Shown here: piece by piece, positions 35,333 to 44,497 of the stretch
How positions within the stretch are numbered: the stretch's first letter is position 1
Layout: every line of letters begins with the position of its first letter
Assembly (NCBI GenBank): GCA_003577165.1
Contig: QEUM01000013.1
Location: forward strand, 62,001 to 126,000
Length of the DNA: 64,000 nt
Source: Armatimonadota bacterium
Lineage (GTDB): Bacteria; Armatimonadota; Fimbriimonadia; Fimbriimonadales; ATM1
Direction of reading: 5' to 3'
Translations under genes and position numbers: made by a program
The notes under the pieces: model-generated
The model's database searches: none
Seen by the model: only the letters and a program-made list of their open reading frames with translations
Told to the model about the DNA's origin: nothing

Positions 35333-36880
35333 GTGCCGGGTGTGTCGTTTCCCTTCGACGGACTCGTTCTCTATGCGCTCCTCCCCGAACTGAAGCGTGC
35401 GGAAGGCCTCTTCCTGCGCTCGGTGGCCCAGCCGTCTGAATTTGAGGCCCGCCTGCTCCTCGGCGGCCATGGCCAGAAGTTGACCATCGCCATCAGTTGG
35501 GAGCCCGGCACCCCGGGTGCGTTCGTTTCATCGGTCCAGTTGAAGTCCAAGGTTCCAGAGGAGTCGGCGTTCGTCCGGGCAATGAAGGAGAGGTGCGGTG
35601 GCATGAGGCTCCTCGCGGTTCGCCAACACCGGCTGGATCGCCTCCTGGCGTTCGACTTCGTTGGAGAGCGCCACACGTATCGGCTCCAGGTCGAGATGTT
35701 CGGCACCCATTCGAATGCGTTTCTCATCGACGAACGAGGCGTGACCGTCGCTCGCGCGCGCCGTGCTCGCAGACCGCCGACACAGCCGATGGAGGACTTT
35801 GAGCGTGACAGGATCCGAGTTCTCGAGGAGATGAACAGCCAGGAGTCTCTCTCGAAAGTCGCCAAGCGGGAGGTTGCGTTGAGAGGCGCGGAGGATGTGC
35901 TCGAAAGAATTTCCGCACCGACACCCGTCGTGATCCTCGGCGCAGGCGCTTATCCGTTCCTGCCATCCGACCTGGCGGAGGCCGACGCAATCTCTGTCGG
36001 CTCCATGAGCGCAGCGGTGGAGCAGTTCTGCTTGAGCAGGGCGAGGCAACAGGAGCAAGAGGCTCGTCGCCATCGCATCGAACAAGAACTCAAGAGGAGA
36101 ACTTCAAACGCGAGACAGGCGCTCGACCGCATGCAGAGAGCCATGGACGAGGCGGCGGTGGCGGACCAACTTCAGTCCGAGGGCGATCTGCTCCTTGCGC
36201 GCGCGCATCAAATCGCAGACGGGGTCTCGCGCGCAGAGATCGAGGACTTCGAGGGCCGCGGGGTCGTACTTGATCTCGACCCGCAAAAGTCGCCGATCGA
36301 GAACGCAGAAGCAAGATACGCGAGGGCGCGCAAAGCACGCCGAGCCGCGGCGATTCTCGGCCCGCGCTTTGACGAGATGAAGGAGCATCTCCAGGAACTC
36401 GAATGCATGTCCGCCGAGTTCGAGACCGCGGGCGCAGACGTCTCCGCGATCGAGTCGCGGCTCTCACAGCGAGATGCGTCTTCCGCCGCCCTGTCACTGA
36501 GAACTCTGCGAACTCCGAGTCCGAGACCTCACCCGCGCGTATCGTGTACACACTTAGCTGGGTTCGAGGTTTGGTGGGGGGAGAGCGCGGAGGCTAACGA
36601 CTTCGTGACCACGAAGATCGCGAAGGGCAACGACATCTGGCTGCACGTCCGAGGGCACACGGGAAGCCACGTTGTCATCGCGACTGCGAACCGGCCGGAG
36701 CGCGTGCAACCACACACCATCCTCGAGGCTGCCAAGATCGCAGCACGCCACAGCACGCAGAAGCACGCGCGGCACGTGCCCGTGGACTACACGCTTGCAA
36801 AGTACGTGCGCAAGCCTCGCAAGAGTGCGCCAGGTCAAGTCACCTACTCACGCGAAAAGACCCTCTTCGTAGACCCATAG
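35333..36880 (+). CDS. NFACT-family protein (RqcH/fibronectin-binding-like)
   Basis: 515 residues starting at GTG. It has an N-terminal NFACT-N domain (FPFDGLVLYALLPELKRAEG and RLDRLLAFDF), a helical middle with a coiled coil (about 245-300) and a C-terminal NFACT-R domain (NDIWLHVRGHTGSHVVIAT, then EAAKIAARHST and VDYTLAKYVRKPR). Bacterial RqcH recognises stalled 50S-peptidyl-tRNA complexes and adds alanine tails for degradation. A ribosome-rescue role is plausible here. A TAGCAT box 6 bases before the GTG suggests a leaderless transcript. It is followed after 10 bases by the CapK-like gene. Confidence 0.88.
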   Translation: MPGVSFPFDGLVLYALLPELKRAEGLFLRSVAQPSEFEARLLLGGHGQKLTIAISWEPGTPGAFVSSVQLKSKVPEESAFVRAMKERCGGMRLLAVRQHRLDRLLAFDFVGERHTYRLQVEMFGTHSNAFLIDERGVTVARARRARRPPTQPMEDFERDRIRVLEEMNSQESLSKVAKREVALRGAEDVLERISAPTPVVILGAGAYPFLPSDLAEADAISVGSMSAAVEQFCLSRARQQEQEARRHRIEQELKRRTSNARQALDRMQRAMDEAAVADQLQSEGDLLLARAHQIADGVSRAEIEDFEGRGVVLDLDPQKSPIENAEARYARARKARRAAAILGPRFDEMKEHLQELECMSAEFETAGADVSAIESRLSQRDASSAALSLRTLRTPSPRPHPRVSCTHLAGFEVWWGESAEANDFVTTKIAKGNDIWLHVRGHTGSHVVIATANRPERVQPHTILEAAKIAARHSTQKHARHVPVDYTLAKYVRKPRKSAPGQVTYSREKTLFVDP

Positions 36881-36890
36881 TTGAACCTCG

Positions 36891-38246
36891 ATGAATTCTT
36901 CTTGGATCTCCCAGTATGACCTCGGCGTCTCAACGCCCGAGCTGGATCGAATTCGTCGCCACTTCACCCTGCTGGAGGAGAGTCAGACTTGGGAGCGTGA
37001 GCGCTTGGACGAGTACCGGCTCGGCAAACTCCGGACCGTGTACTCATTCGCGCGACGGCACGTGCCCTTCTATGTCGAGAAGTTCGCCGACTGTCCCGAA
37101 GAAATCACCTCGTGGGAGGAGTTTAGTGGCCTGCCGACCACGCTGCGCGAAGAGGCTGCCGACCATCCCGAGAGCCGCCGAGCCAACGTCTTACCGATGG
37201 GCACGCGGGCGCTTCGCGCACTGCACACTTCTGGAAGCAGCGGGCTCGTCGTGGAGTCCGTTCCCACCGATGCCGCTGAGAGCTTTCGAGTTGCATTAAG
37301 TCTCAGAGAACTGATGTGGCACGGCATCGACTTGCGCGCAAGCGCAGCCGTCATTCGGGCGCTTGTCAAAGACCCGATACAGGACGGCGCCCTGCTCGAG
37401 GGCGTCGCAGTGCCACACTGGAGTACCGGCGTGCTGTCTCACCTAGTCGAAACGGGGCCTGGCTACTTCATCGACGTGTCTGCGCCAGTTGACAGGCAGG
37501 TGGAGTTTCTCAAACGTCATCGACCCACTTACCTCCTCGTCAATCCATCGAATCTCGACTTGCTTTCGCAGGCATTCGCTGACGATCCCCCCTCCGAGAA
37601 GTCTATCGTCCTCATCCGCACCCTCGGCGAGACATTGCACGATGACGTCCGCTCAAGAGCAGAATCGGCATTCGAGTGTCCCGTCGTGGACGCGTACTCG
37701 TGTCAGGAGTGTGGCCATCTCGCGGCGCAATGCGGGCCGGAGGGTCGGTACCATGTGCAGGAGGAGTCCGTCATTTTAGAGGTGATCGACGACGAAGGTC
37801 GTCCGTGCGAACCCGGCCAGCCAGGGCACGTTCTCGTCACCTCACTGCTGCCGTACGCGACACCGTTCATTCGGTACAAGCTTGGCGACATTGCCGAGTT
37901 CGGCTCTGCCTGTGAGTGCGGCAAGACGCTACGCTCCTTGTCCAGAATCGTCGGCAGAGAGATGTCCCTCATTCGCAAGCCGGACGGTGCGAAGGTGATC
38001 AACTCAACGCTGATGAACTCGCTCAGCGCCGTGGACGGTGTCCGCCGCTACCAGGTGACTCAACTCTCCCCCGACACCTTCGACATCCAGGTCGTTTGCT
38101 CCCGACAGGATTGCGAGAACGACGTGAAGGAGGTCTTTGCGAGAACGCTCGATTGGCCTCATACGGTCACCGTGCGCGTCGTCGAGGCTATCCCCCCCGG
38201 CCCTTCGGGAAAGATGGAGCGTTTTCGGTGGGTGGGGGGTTCATGA
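36891..38246 (+). CDS. Phenylacetate-CoA ligase/CapK-like adenylate-forming enzyme
   Basis: 451 residues of the PaaK/CapK family. The ATP-binding P-loop is LHTSGSSGLV near 106-115. DAYSCQECGHLA near 265 and FIRYKLGDIAEFGSACECGKTL near 330 are the A4 and A5-like motifs, with four cysteines that may bind zinc. PPGPSGKMERFRW at the end carries the terminal catalytic lysine. Members activate carboxylic acids as acyl-adenylates. Some sit in polysaccharide clusters. There is no neighbouring clue to the substrate. The stop overlaps the next ATG by 4 bases. Confidence 0.8.
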   Translation: MNSSWISQYDLGVSTPELDRIRRHFTLLEESQTWERERLDEYRLGKLRTVYSFARRHVPFYVEKFADCPEEITSWEEFSGLPTTLREEAADHPESRRANVLPMGTRALRALHTSGSSGLVVESVPTDAAESFRVALSLRELMWHGIDLRASAAVIRALVKDPIQDGALLEGVAVPHWSTGVLSHLVETGPGYFIDVSAPVDRQVEFLKRHRPTYLLVNPSNLDLLSQAFADDPPSEKSIVLIRTLGETLHDDVRSRAESAFECPVVDAYSCQECGHLAAQCGPEGRYHVQEESVILEVIDDEGRPCEPGQPGHVLVTSLLPYATPFIRYKLGDIAEFGSACECGKTLRSLSRIVGREMSLIRKPDGAKVINSTLMNSLSAVDGVRRYQVTQLSPDTFDIQVVCSRQDCENDVKEVFARTLDWPHTVTVRVVEAIPPGPSGKMERFRWVGGS

Positions 38247-39751
38247 ATCGAGTCTCAGCTCTCGTCGTTTGCGCCGCATCGCTCGGCGGGATCGCGATCT
38301 CCGACGGCTGCGTGCCCCAGCGTTCCGCCCCGAGCGCACGCACCGCGACGGCTCCTCGACCGTCGCCGGTACCCGATCGGCCGAAAACCGGTTTCGCCGA
38401 GCCGATCAACACTTCCTTCGAGGGTGTGACCTGCTTCCGTGGAAACGTCAAGCGCAACTACTCGGGTGAGGGACCTGTGCCCACGGGTCATGTGCAAATC
38501 CTCTGGCGCGCTGAGATCGGCGGCAATCCGGGTGGGGGAGGATGGAGCGGAGTTGGATGGACAGGTCAGCCTCTCATCGTGAATTGGCCCGAAGAAGTGC
38601 GGCGGCACATGAACTTCTACGACCCTCCGGGGCCGAGCCTCGAAATCATCGTCGGTGCGCTCGACGGGCAGGTGCACTTTTTCGATGCAGAGACCGGTTC
38701 GAGATCTCGCCCCCCCCTTGCGATGCCCGCGCGCAATCCGATCAAGGGTACGGTGACAATCGACCCCCGGGGATATCCGATCCTTTATGTCGGGTGTGGC
38801 CTCAACCGCGCAAAGGCCGCCTACCGCGCCTTCTCCCTGACGGACTTCAAGGAACTTCTCGCTCTGCCGGGCATAGATCCGTCTGCCCCGCGCCGCTGGC
38901 CAGCATTCGACTCGAACGGAATTGTCATCGACGACACGCTCTACCTCGTCGGGGAGAACGGGCTCCTCTATAAAGTTCGTTTAAACGCCGCATGGAAACC
39001 GGACGTCGGACGAGTTGGACTCGATCCCGAAGTTCAAAAGGTCCGCTTCAGCAAAGACGGCGCAGAAAGTTCCATTGCTGTCTATCAAGGAAACGCCTAC
39101 TGGGGTGACACCGGCGGCAACCTCTGGAGAGCATCGCTCGAGAACCCAACCGACGTTCAAGCGATTCGCGCACTCGGTGACGACAGCGATTCGAGCGTGA
39201 CATTCGACGACGACGGCGCCTTCTACGTTGGAATCGAGTTAGACCACCGCCGAAAGCGCCCTGGCACAGGAGTCCTCTACAAATTGAGCGCGCCAGACGC
39301 ACGGCTCGTTTGGCGTTACGAGTTCCCCGCAGAAACATACTACGGCGAGAGCCGGCTGCACGCAATCAACGGAGGAGTTGTCTCATCCGCGGCCGTTTGG
39401 CCGGAAGGCAACCTGGTTTTCATCACGACTGCTCACAGCCCGACGCTTTATCGGGGCGATCTTGTCGCACTCGATCGCAAGACTGGCAAGCCCAAATGGA
39501 AAAAGGCTCTCAAGGGCTTCACGTGGAGTTCGCCGGTCTGCATGGGAGGAACGGTCGTGGCATGCGACACGACGGGTGCGGTCACCGTGCTCGACGCGAA
39601 GACGGGCAAGTCGCTCCTCACCGACTCGCGGGGCGAATCCGTGGAGAGCCTGGATTGCGGCGCCGCCATCGAGAGTTCGCCAATCGTCTGGAAGGGCCGC
39701 ATCTACGTCGGCATCCGCGGAGGCGGCCTCCTCTGCCTCGGAACCCGTTGA
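38243..39751 (+). CDS. Secreted PQQ-like beta-propeller protein
   Basis: 502 residues. Residues 1-25 are a signal sequence ending near a cysteine (AISDGC), possibly a lipoprotein site although the lipobox is imperfect. The mature part repeats blade motifs such as GALDGQVHFFDAETGSRSR, YVGCGLNRAKAAYRAFSL, LVALDRKTGKPKWKKAL and VTVLDAKTGKSLL, as in PQQ/YVTN propellers. No PQQ ligands can be assigned and no enzyme is fused. Role unknown. ATGA coupling to the ligase gene suggests that both belong to one operon with the NFACT gene. Confidence 0.75.
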   Translation: MNRVSALVVCAASLGGIAISDGCVPQRSAPSARTATAPRPSPVPDRPKTGFAEPINTSFEGVTCFRGNVKRNYSGEGPVPTGHVQILWRAEIGGNPGGGGWSGVGWTGQPLIVNWPEEVRRHMNFYDPPGPSLEIIVGALDGQVHFFDAETGSRSRPPLAMPARNPIKGTVTIDPRGYPILYVGCGLNRAKAAYRAFSLTDFKELLALPGIDPSAPRRWPAFDSNGIVIDDTLYLVGENGLLYKVRLNAAWKPDVGRVGLDPEVQKVRFSKDGAESSIAVYQGNAYWGDTGGNLWRASLENPTDVQAIRALGDDSDSSVTFDDDGAFYVGIELDHRRKRPGTGVLYKLSAPDARLVWRYEFPAETYYGESRLHAINGGVVSSAAVWPEGNLVFITTAHSPTLYRGDLVALDRKTGKPKWKKALKGFTWSSPVCMGGTVVACDTTGAVTVLDAKTGKSLLTDSRGESVESLDCGAAIESSPIVWKGRIYVGIRGGGLLCLGTR

Positions 39752-39854
39752 GGAACAACAAGGGCCGATGAGCAGTCAGAAAAGAGTAGCGGAGTGAATC
39801 CGCTGTTCCATTCGATTGCAATGCCCCGAAGGCAACTGTCCTCGGGGCAAACCT

Positions 39855-40163
39855 TTACCGGCTCGGAGGCTGATTCTCGATCTTCACCGAGAACGGCCGA
39901 TCCACGAACGCCTGGCCGACCTTGACGTTGGCCTCCTCCACTCTGACCTTGAGGCCAGAGGAGTTGATCCTATCCAGCGTTCGGTTCATGCTTTCGAGCG
40001 TACGGTTCACGTCTCGAAGAGCGTTCGACACTTCGTCGGCCAGCGACTCCTCGCCCGACAGCGCTCGGGCCGCAAGGGGTGTCAGGGCAGGTCGAGCAGC
40101 CATCGCGGTCAGCGAAGCGGCGATCAGGGTGAGCATCAGTTTCGAGTACCAATCGAGTTTCAT
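39855..40163 (-). CDS. Small membrane-anchored protein
   Basis: 102 residues from an ATG 6 bases after GGAGGA. Residues 8-30 form one membrane segment (LMLTLIAASLTAMAARPAL). A short helical stretch follows (LRDVNRTLESMNRTLDRIN), likely a small coiled coil, then a beta tail (VDRPFSVKIENQ). Not recognised. It is divergent from the dinB-like gene with 43 bases between. Confidence 0.65.
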   Translation of the reverse strand: MKLDWYSKLMLTLIAASLTAMAARPALTPLAARALSGEESLADEVSNALRDVNRTLESMNRTLDRINSSGLKVRVEEANVKVGQAFVDRPFSVKIENQPPSR

Positions 40164-40206
40164 CAGGTTCCTCCGTCCCGAGTTGGGTACAAGGTAAGAC
40201 GATCTC

Positions 40207-40701
40207 ATGGACCTCCTTCGCATTGCCTCCCACTCAAATCGCGCGCGCGAGGCCCTGCGCGAGTTCCTTGCTGGACGAGAGACTCTCGTGACCCGCCCCT
40301 TCGAAACGACGTCGAGCTTCAACACGATCGCCTCGCTTCTGGCCCACTCGGCAGGAGCCGAGGAGCGCTGGCTCGCCAGGGCGCGGGGCGTCGATGCCGG
40401 AGAGAGGCTCGAGGCCAGGATCGCGTCCTCTCCCCTGTCCGTGTGGACGGAATGGGATCGGATCCGTGCCGTAACCATGGAGTTCCTCGGATGCTCCGAT
40501 GACGCGCGCCTCGACTCCGAGGTGGAGTTCGAACTCGCTCAATGGCAGACCAAGGGGAGGCTTACGACGCGTGAAGTCCTCTTCCACGTGTTCAACCACG
40601 AGAACTATCACCGAGGCCAAATCTCGATGGTCCTGCAGCAATTCGGAGAGGATCCACCGAATTTCGACTATCCTCTTCTCATGTCCGGCTCGGCCCGCTA
40701 A
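40207..40701 (+). CDS. DinB-family protein
   Basis: A 164-residue four-helix protein. The metal-binding histidines are in SLLAHSAGAEERWL (helix 2) and VFNHENYHRGQISMVLQQ (the conserved HxxxHRGQ end). Members include bacillithiol S-transferases and detoxifying or unassigned enzymes. FDYPLLM near the C-terminus is typical. It precedes alaS by 33 bases and may share its transcript. Confidence 0.85.
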   Translation: MDLLRIASHSNRAREALREFLAGRETLVTRPFETTSSFNTIASLLAHSAGAEERWLARARGVDAGERLEARIASSPLSVWTEWDRIRAVTMEFLGCSDDARLDSEVEFELAQWQTKGRLTTREVLFHVFNHENYHRGQISMVLQQFGEDPPNFDYPLLMSGSAR

Positions 40702-40734
40702 GAGCATCGGCCAAAATACGACCCCTCATCGCCC

Positions 40735-43530
40735 ATGAACGCCCGCGAACTACGGCATCGTTTCCTTGAGTTCTTCAAATCGAAGGACCACCGCGTCCAT
40801 CCGTCGGCGCCGCTGATCCCAATTGATGTCACCGGCAAGATGGACGAGACTTTGCTCTTTACGGGAGCGGGGATGGTCCAGTTCAAGCCGTACTTCAGAG
40901 GCTTGGCGACGCCCCCCCACACGCGGCTTGTCGACAGTCAAAAATGCGTTCGGGCGGTCGACATCGAGGAGGTCGGAAATCCGTCGCACCTCACATTTTT
41001 CGAGATGCTGGGCAACTTCTCGTTCGGCGATTACTTCAAACGTGAGGCGATCGAATGGGCGTGGGAGTTCCTGACTTCTTCTGAATGGTTGGGAATTGAT
41101 CCGAAGAAGCTCTGCGTGACCGTCTTCGAAGCGGACGACGAGGCCTTCGACCTGTGGGCTGAGATTTGGCGGGCAGGGGGCTACGAACCGAGTGAGAAGA
41201 TTCATCGCCTCGGTGAGGACAAGAACTACTGGCCGGCCTCGGCGTTTTCCCACGGCCCCCCCGGGCCGTGTGGACCTTGCAGCGAGATCTTTTTTCAGGT
41301 CGCGCCCGACTCTGAGATGGCGAACGACTATGTGGTCGACGAGGCGGCAGGGCGGTGGCTTGAAATTTGGAACCTCGTGTTCATGCAATACGAGTGGAAA
41401 GGCCATCTCAAAGACGCCGACAAACCGCATTTGGGTTACGTCAAGGAGGGGCTCGATCCACTTCCGGCGCCCTGCATCGACACAGGGAGCGGGCTCGAAC
41501 GAACGTCTGCCGTCCTGGCGGGCTTCGGCGATGTGTACCTCACCGACGTTTTCTCACCGATTGTAAGACTCCTCGAAACATTCACACGAGAACGCAATTC
41601 AAACGCCGCTTCCTACCGATATGGCAGCAATGAAGCGCTGGACCGACCGATCAGGGTAATCGCGGATCACATCCGCACTGCTTCGTTCTGCATCGCCGAC
41701 GGTGTGCTTCCGTCCAATCAAGGACGAGGATACGTGCTGAGGCGACTGATTCGTCGTGCGATCTTAAAGGGGCATCGTGATCTCGGCTTCGCGGAACTTT
41801 TTCTCGCGGATGTGTTCCCTTCTGTCATCGAAGCCCTCGGTGACCCATACGTCGAACTATCCGAACGCCGGGAACTCATCACGCGAACGCTCGAAGGCGA
41901 AGAGAGCCTCTTCCGGGCGACCCTGAGTGAAGGAATGCGACGCTTCGCCACCTTGGCCTCGGAGTGCAGGGACGTGTTCCCCGGCGAATCTGCGTTCTTC
42001 TTGTACGACACGCTCGGATTCCCAATCGAAGTCACGCAAGAACTCGCCGCCGAGAGAGGTTTGGCCGTCGACTTCGACGGCTATCACAAATGCATGCGCG
42101 AAGCGCAGGAACGATCGCGCGCGGCGCAGGGGGCCGCAGACGTGTTCGGAGGATCCGAGCCGCTGATGCTAACGGTCGCGGATGGCTCTTCTGCTGACCA
42201 AGACTTCGTCGGCTATGAGCTGCTTGAAACGGAGACCCGGATCGCGCAGATCAGCCCTCGCTTCGGCCCCGATCAGAAAACGACCGGCGACTTTCAAGTG
42301 TTTCTCAACCGGACTCCGTTCTACGCGGAGTCCGGCGGTCAGGTTGGAGACACGGGCTGGATCGAGGCGGATCAATTCTCATTTCGGGTTACCAACACTT
42401 GGAAGGAAGCCGGCATGAGTTGGTGCGACGCGAAGTTGGTCCGCTTCGAAGGAAGTGGAGCGGCCAGCGCGCATGCCAACCTCGTGGGCCTCGACCGAGA
42501 TCAGATCGCTTCGGTCCTCAAGGGCGGCGTGTTCTTCAGGCCCGTGCGAGCGAAGGTGGACGCAGAGAGGAGACGCGACATCGTTCGCAATCACACGGCG
42601 ACGCACTTGCTGCACGCCGTTCTCCGAGAAACACTCGGCACCCACGTGACTCAGGCAGGATCGCTTGTTGCGCCCGACCGACTCCGATTCGATTTCACTC
42701 ATCCAGCGGCCCTCTCGCAAGAGCAGTTGGACGAAATCGAACGAAAGGTAAACGAATCCATCTCCGCAGGCACCAACGTCGAAATTCGCACGAACGTGCC
42801 CATCTCCGTCGCGCGTGAACAGGGAGCGATGATGCTATTCGGGGAGAAGTACGGCGATCTCGTCCGAACCGTTCGGGTCGGTGACATCAGCCTGGAACTG
42901 TGCGGCGGCTGCCATGTGTCGAACACAGCCGAAATCGGCCTCTTCAAGATCACGGCGGAAGGGTCCAGCGCGTCAGGAGTGAGGCGCATCGACGCGGTGA
43001 CAGGCCTCGGCGCCTACGAATGGGTTCAGCACAGGGAGGTAATGCTTCGAACGCTTTCGACAAAACTGAAGGTCCCCCCCGCGGAACTCCCGCGCGCCGT
43101 TGATAGGCTCCAAGAGGCTCTGCGCGACCTTAAGAGAGAGAAGGAGCAGCTGCTCGCCGCCTCGGATACGGCCGCAGACTACTCGGAGGTGCATGTGGGC
43201 CCGCTCCTTCTGAGAAGCCGAATCGTGCGCGTCGGAGGCATCGAGGCAGCCAAGTTAGCGGTCGACAAACTGGTCGAGAACCTGCCCAACTCTGTCGGTC
43301 TCGTCGCGTATCAAGAGGGTGACAAGGTCATCTTCTTCGCGAAGGTCTCCAAGATCGCCTTGGCCGAGGGCGCCCACGCAGGGAACTTCGTCCGCGAAGT
43401 CGCCGCAATCACCGGGGGGGGAGGGGGCGGCTCGCCCGCATTTGCGCAGGCGGGCGGGAAAGACGCCGGCAAAGTCGAAGAGGCCTTTCGCGCCGCTCCG
43501 GAACTGCTGAAGAAGCAACTCGGTGCCTGA
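40735..43530 (+). CDS. alaS: Alanyl-tRNA synthetase
   Basis: 931 residues. The class II catalytic core begins with ARELRHRFLEFFKSKDHRVH and has the motif 3 region IADGVLPSNQGRGYVLRRLIRRA. The editing domain has HTATHLLHA (HxxxH) and later CGGCHVSN, the zinc site for clearing Ser/Gly-tRNA(Ala). A C-Ala oligomerisation domain with a Gly-rich stretch (GGGGGGSPAFAQAGGKDAG) closes the protein. Its stop overlaps the GTG of the next gene by 8 bases. Confidence 0.97.
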   Translation: MNARELRHRFLEFFKSKDHRVHPSAPLIPIDVTGKMDETLLFTGAGMVQFKPYFRGLATPPHTRLVDSQKCVRAVDIEEVGNPSHLTFFEMLGNFSFGDYFKREAIEWAWEFLTSSEWLGIDPKKLCVTVFEADDEAFDLWAEIWRAGGYEPSEKIHRLGEDKNYWPASAFSHGPPGPCGPCSEIFFQVAPDSEMANDYVVDEAAGRWLEIWNLVFMQYEWKGHLKDADKPHLGYVKEGLDPLPAPCIDTGSGLERTSAVLAGFGDVYLTDVFSPIVRLLETFTRERNSNAASYRYGSNEALDRPIRVIADHIRTASFCIADGVLPSNQGRGYVLRRLIRRAILKGHRDLGFAELFLADVFPSVIEALGDPYVELSERRELITRTLEGEESLFRATLSEGMRRFATLASECRDVFPGESAFFLYDTLGFPIEVTQELAAERGLAVDFDGYHKCMREAQERSRAAQGAADVFGGSEPLMLTVADGSSADQDFVGYELLETETRIAQISPRFGPDQKTTGDFQVFLNRTPFYAESGGQVGDTGWIEADQFSFRVTNTWKEAGMSWCDAKLVRFEGSGAASAHANLVGLDRDQIASVLKGGVFFRPVRAKVDAERRRDIVRNHTATHLLHAVLRETLGTHVTQAGSLVAPDRLRFDFTHPAALSQEQLDEIERKVNESISAGTNVEIRTNVPISVAREQGAMMLFGEKYGDLVRTVRVGDISLELCGGCHVSNTAEIGLFKITAEGSSASGVRRIDAVTGLGAYEWVQHREVMLRTLSTKLKVPPAELPRAVDRLQEALRDLKREKEQLLAASDTAADYSEVHVGPLLLRSRIVRVGGIEAAKLAVDKLVENLPNSVGLVAYQEGDKVIFFAKVSKIALAEGAHAGNFVREVAAITGGGGGGSPAFAQAGGKDAGKVEEAFRAAPELLKKQLGA

Positions 43531-44488
43531 CTCCACGCCGGTCGTCAGCGTCGTCATCGTCTCCTACAACTGCAGGGAGGACCTTCGCACTTGCCTTCGA
43601 TCGCTTCCCTCTGACGTCGAAGTGATCGTCGTCGACAACGCGTCTTCCGACGGCTCAGTCGAGATGGTCCGTGCTGAATTCCCTACCTGCACGATCATTC
43701 GGAATGAGTCGAATCTCGGCTTCGGAGTTGCCAACAACATCGGCCTCCGACACGCGCGTGGGAAGTACGCCCTTCTGCTCAATCCCGACGCGCATGTGTG
43801 CGACGACGCTGTCGAAGTCCTCACGGCCTTCATGGAAACCACAAGCGACGCAGTCGCGTGCGGTGGGTCGCTTTGGTTTCCCAACGGCGGGCTTCAGCAA
43901 TCGGCCTGCAATTCCCTCTCACTATGGGCGGTGTTTTGCGAGCAAACGCTTCTTGAGAAGTTGTTTCCCGGAAGCTGTGTTTTGAGTCCGTACTGGCTCT
44001 CCAAGCGCCACGTCGGCGAGCGCGGCACCGATACCTCTCTTCAAGTTTTGCAGGTCATGGGCGCCTGCCTGATGATGCGAAGGATCGAAGGCAGGTTCTT
44101 GGAGTTCGATGAGCGATTCTTCCTGTACTGCGAGGACACGGAACTGTGCAAGCGCCTCTCGCGACACGGGAGCATCTGGTACGTTCCCGCCGCTCGCTTC
44201 CTCCATCGTCTCGGCACATCCTCGATCAGCAGTCGCCACCGCAGCATCGCCTACTACAACCGAGGCAAGGAACTCTACTTCCGCATTCACCACGGACGAC
44301 TCGCGGCCATCGGCTGCTTCCTTCTTGATCGCCTCGGCGCCCTGATTCGCGCGCTTGCTTGGGGAGCGACAGCGACTCTGACCCTCTTCTCCGTGCGCCG
44401 CTTTCGAACCCAGGCGTGGCTGTTCCTTCGCGTCCTTGCTGCGCCCATCGATCCCTACCCTCCGAGGGCAGACTCGCTCCGGTCATAA
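43523..44488 (+). CDS. Family 2 glycosyltransferase
   Basis: 321 residues starting at a GTG inside alaS. The GT2 fold shows VVSVVIVSYNCREDL, EVIVVDNASSDGS, LGFGVANNIGLRHARGKYAL, then NPDAHV (the DxD-like site) and a FFLYCEDTELCKRL acceptor segment. A C-terminal hydrophobic helix (ATATLTLFSV) suggests membrane contact. It belongs to the rhamnosyltransferase-like WbbL group by pattern. The sugar and acceptor are unknown. Its position between alaS and ffh, with an overlap on one side and a 9-base gap on the other, suggests co-transcription. Confidence 0.88.
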   Translation: MPDSTPVVSVVIVSYNCREDLRTCLRSLPSDVEVIVVDNASSDGSVEMVRAEFPTCTIIRNESNLGFGVANNIGLRHARGKYALLLNPDAHVCDDAVEVLTAFMETTSDAVACGGSLWFPNGGLQQSACNSLSLWAVFCEQTLLEKLFPGSCVLSPYWLSKRHVGERGTDTSLQVLQVMGACLMMRRIEGRFLEFDERFFLYCEDTELCKRLSRHGSIWYVPAARFLHRLGTSSISSRHRSIAYYNRGKELYFRIHHGRLAAIGCFLLDRLGALIRALAWGATATLTLFSVRRFRTQAWLFLRVLAAPIDPYPPRADSLRS

Positions 44489-44497
44489 TCGCGGCCC

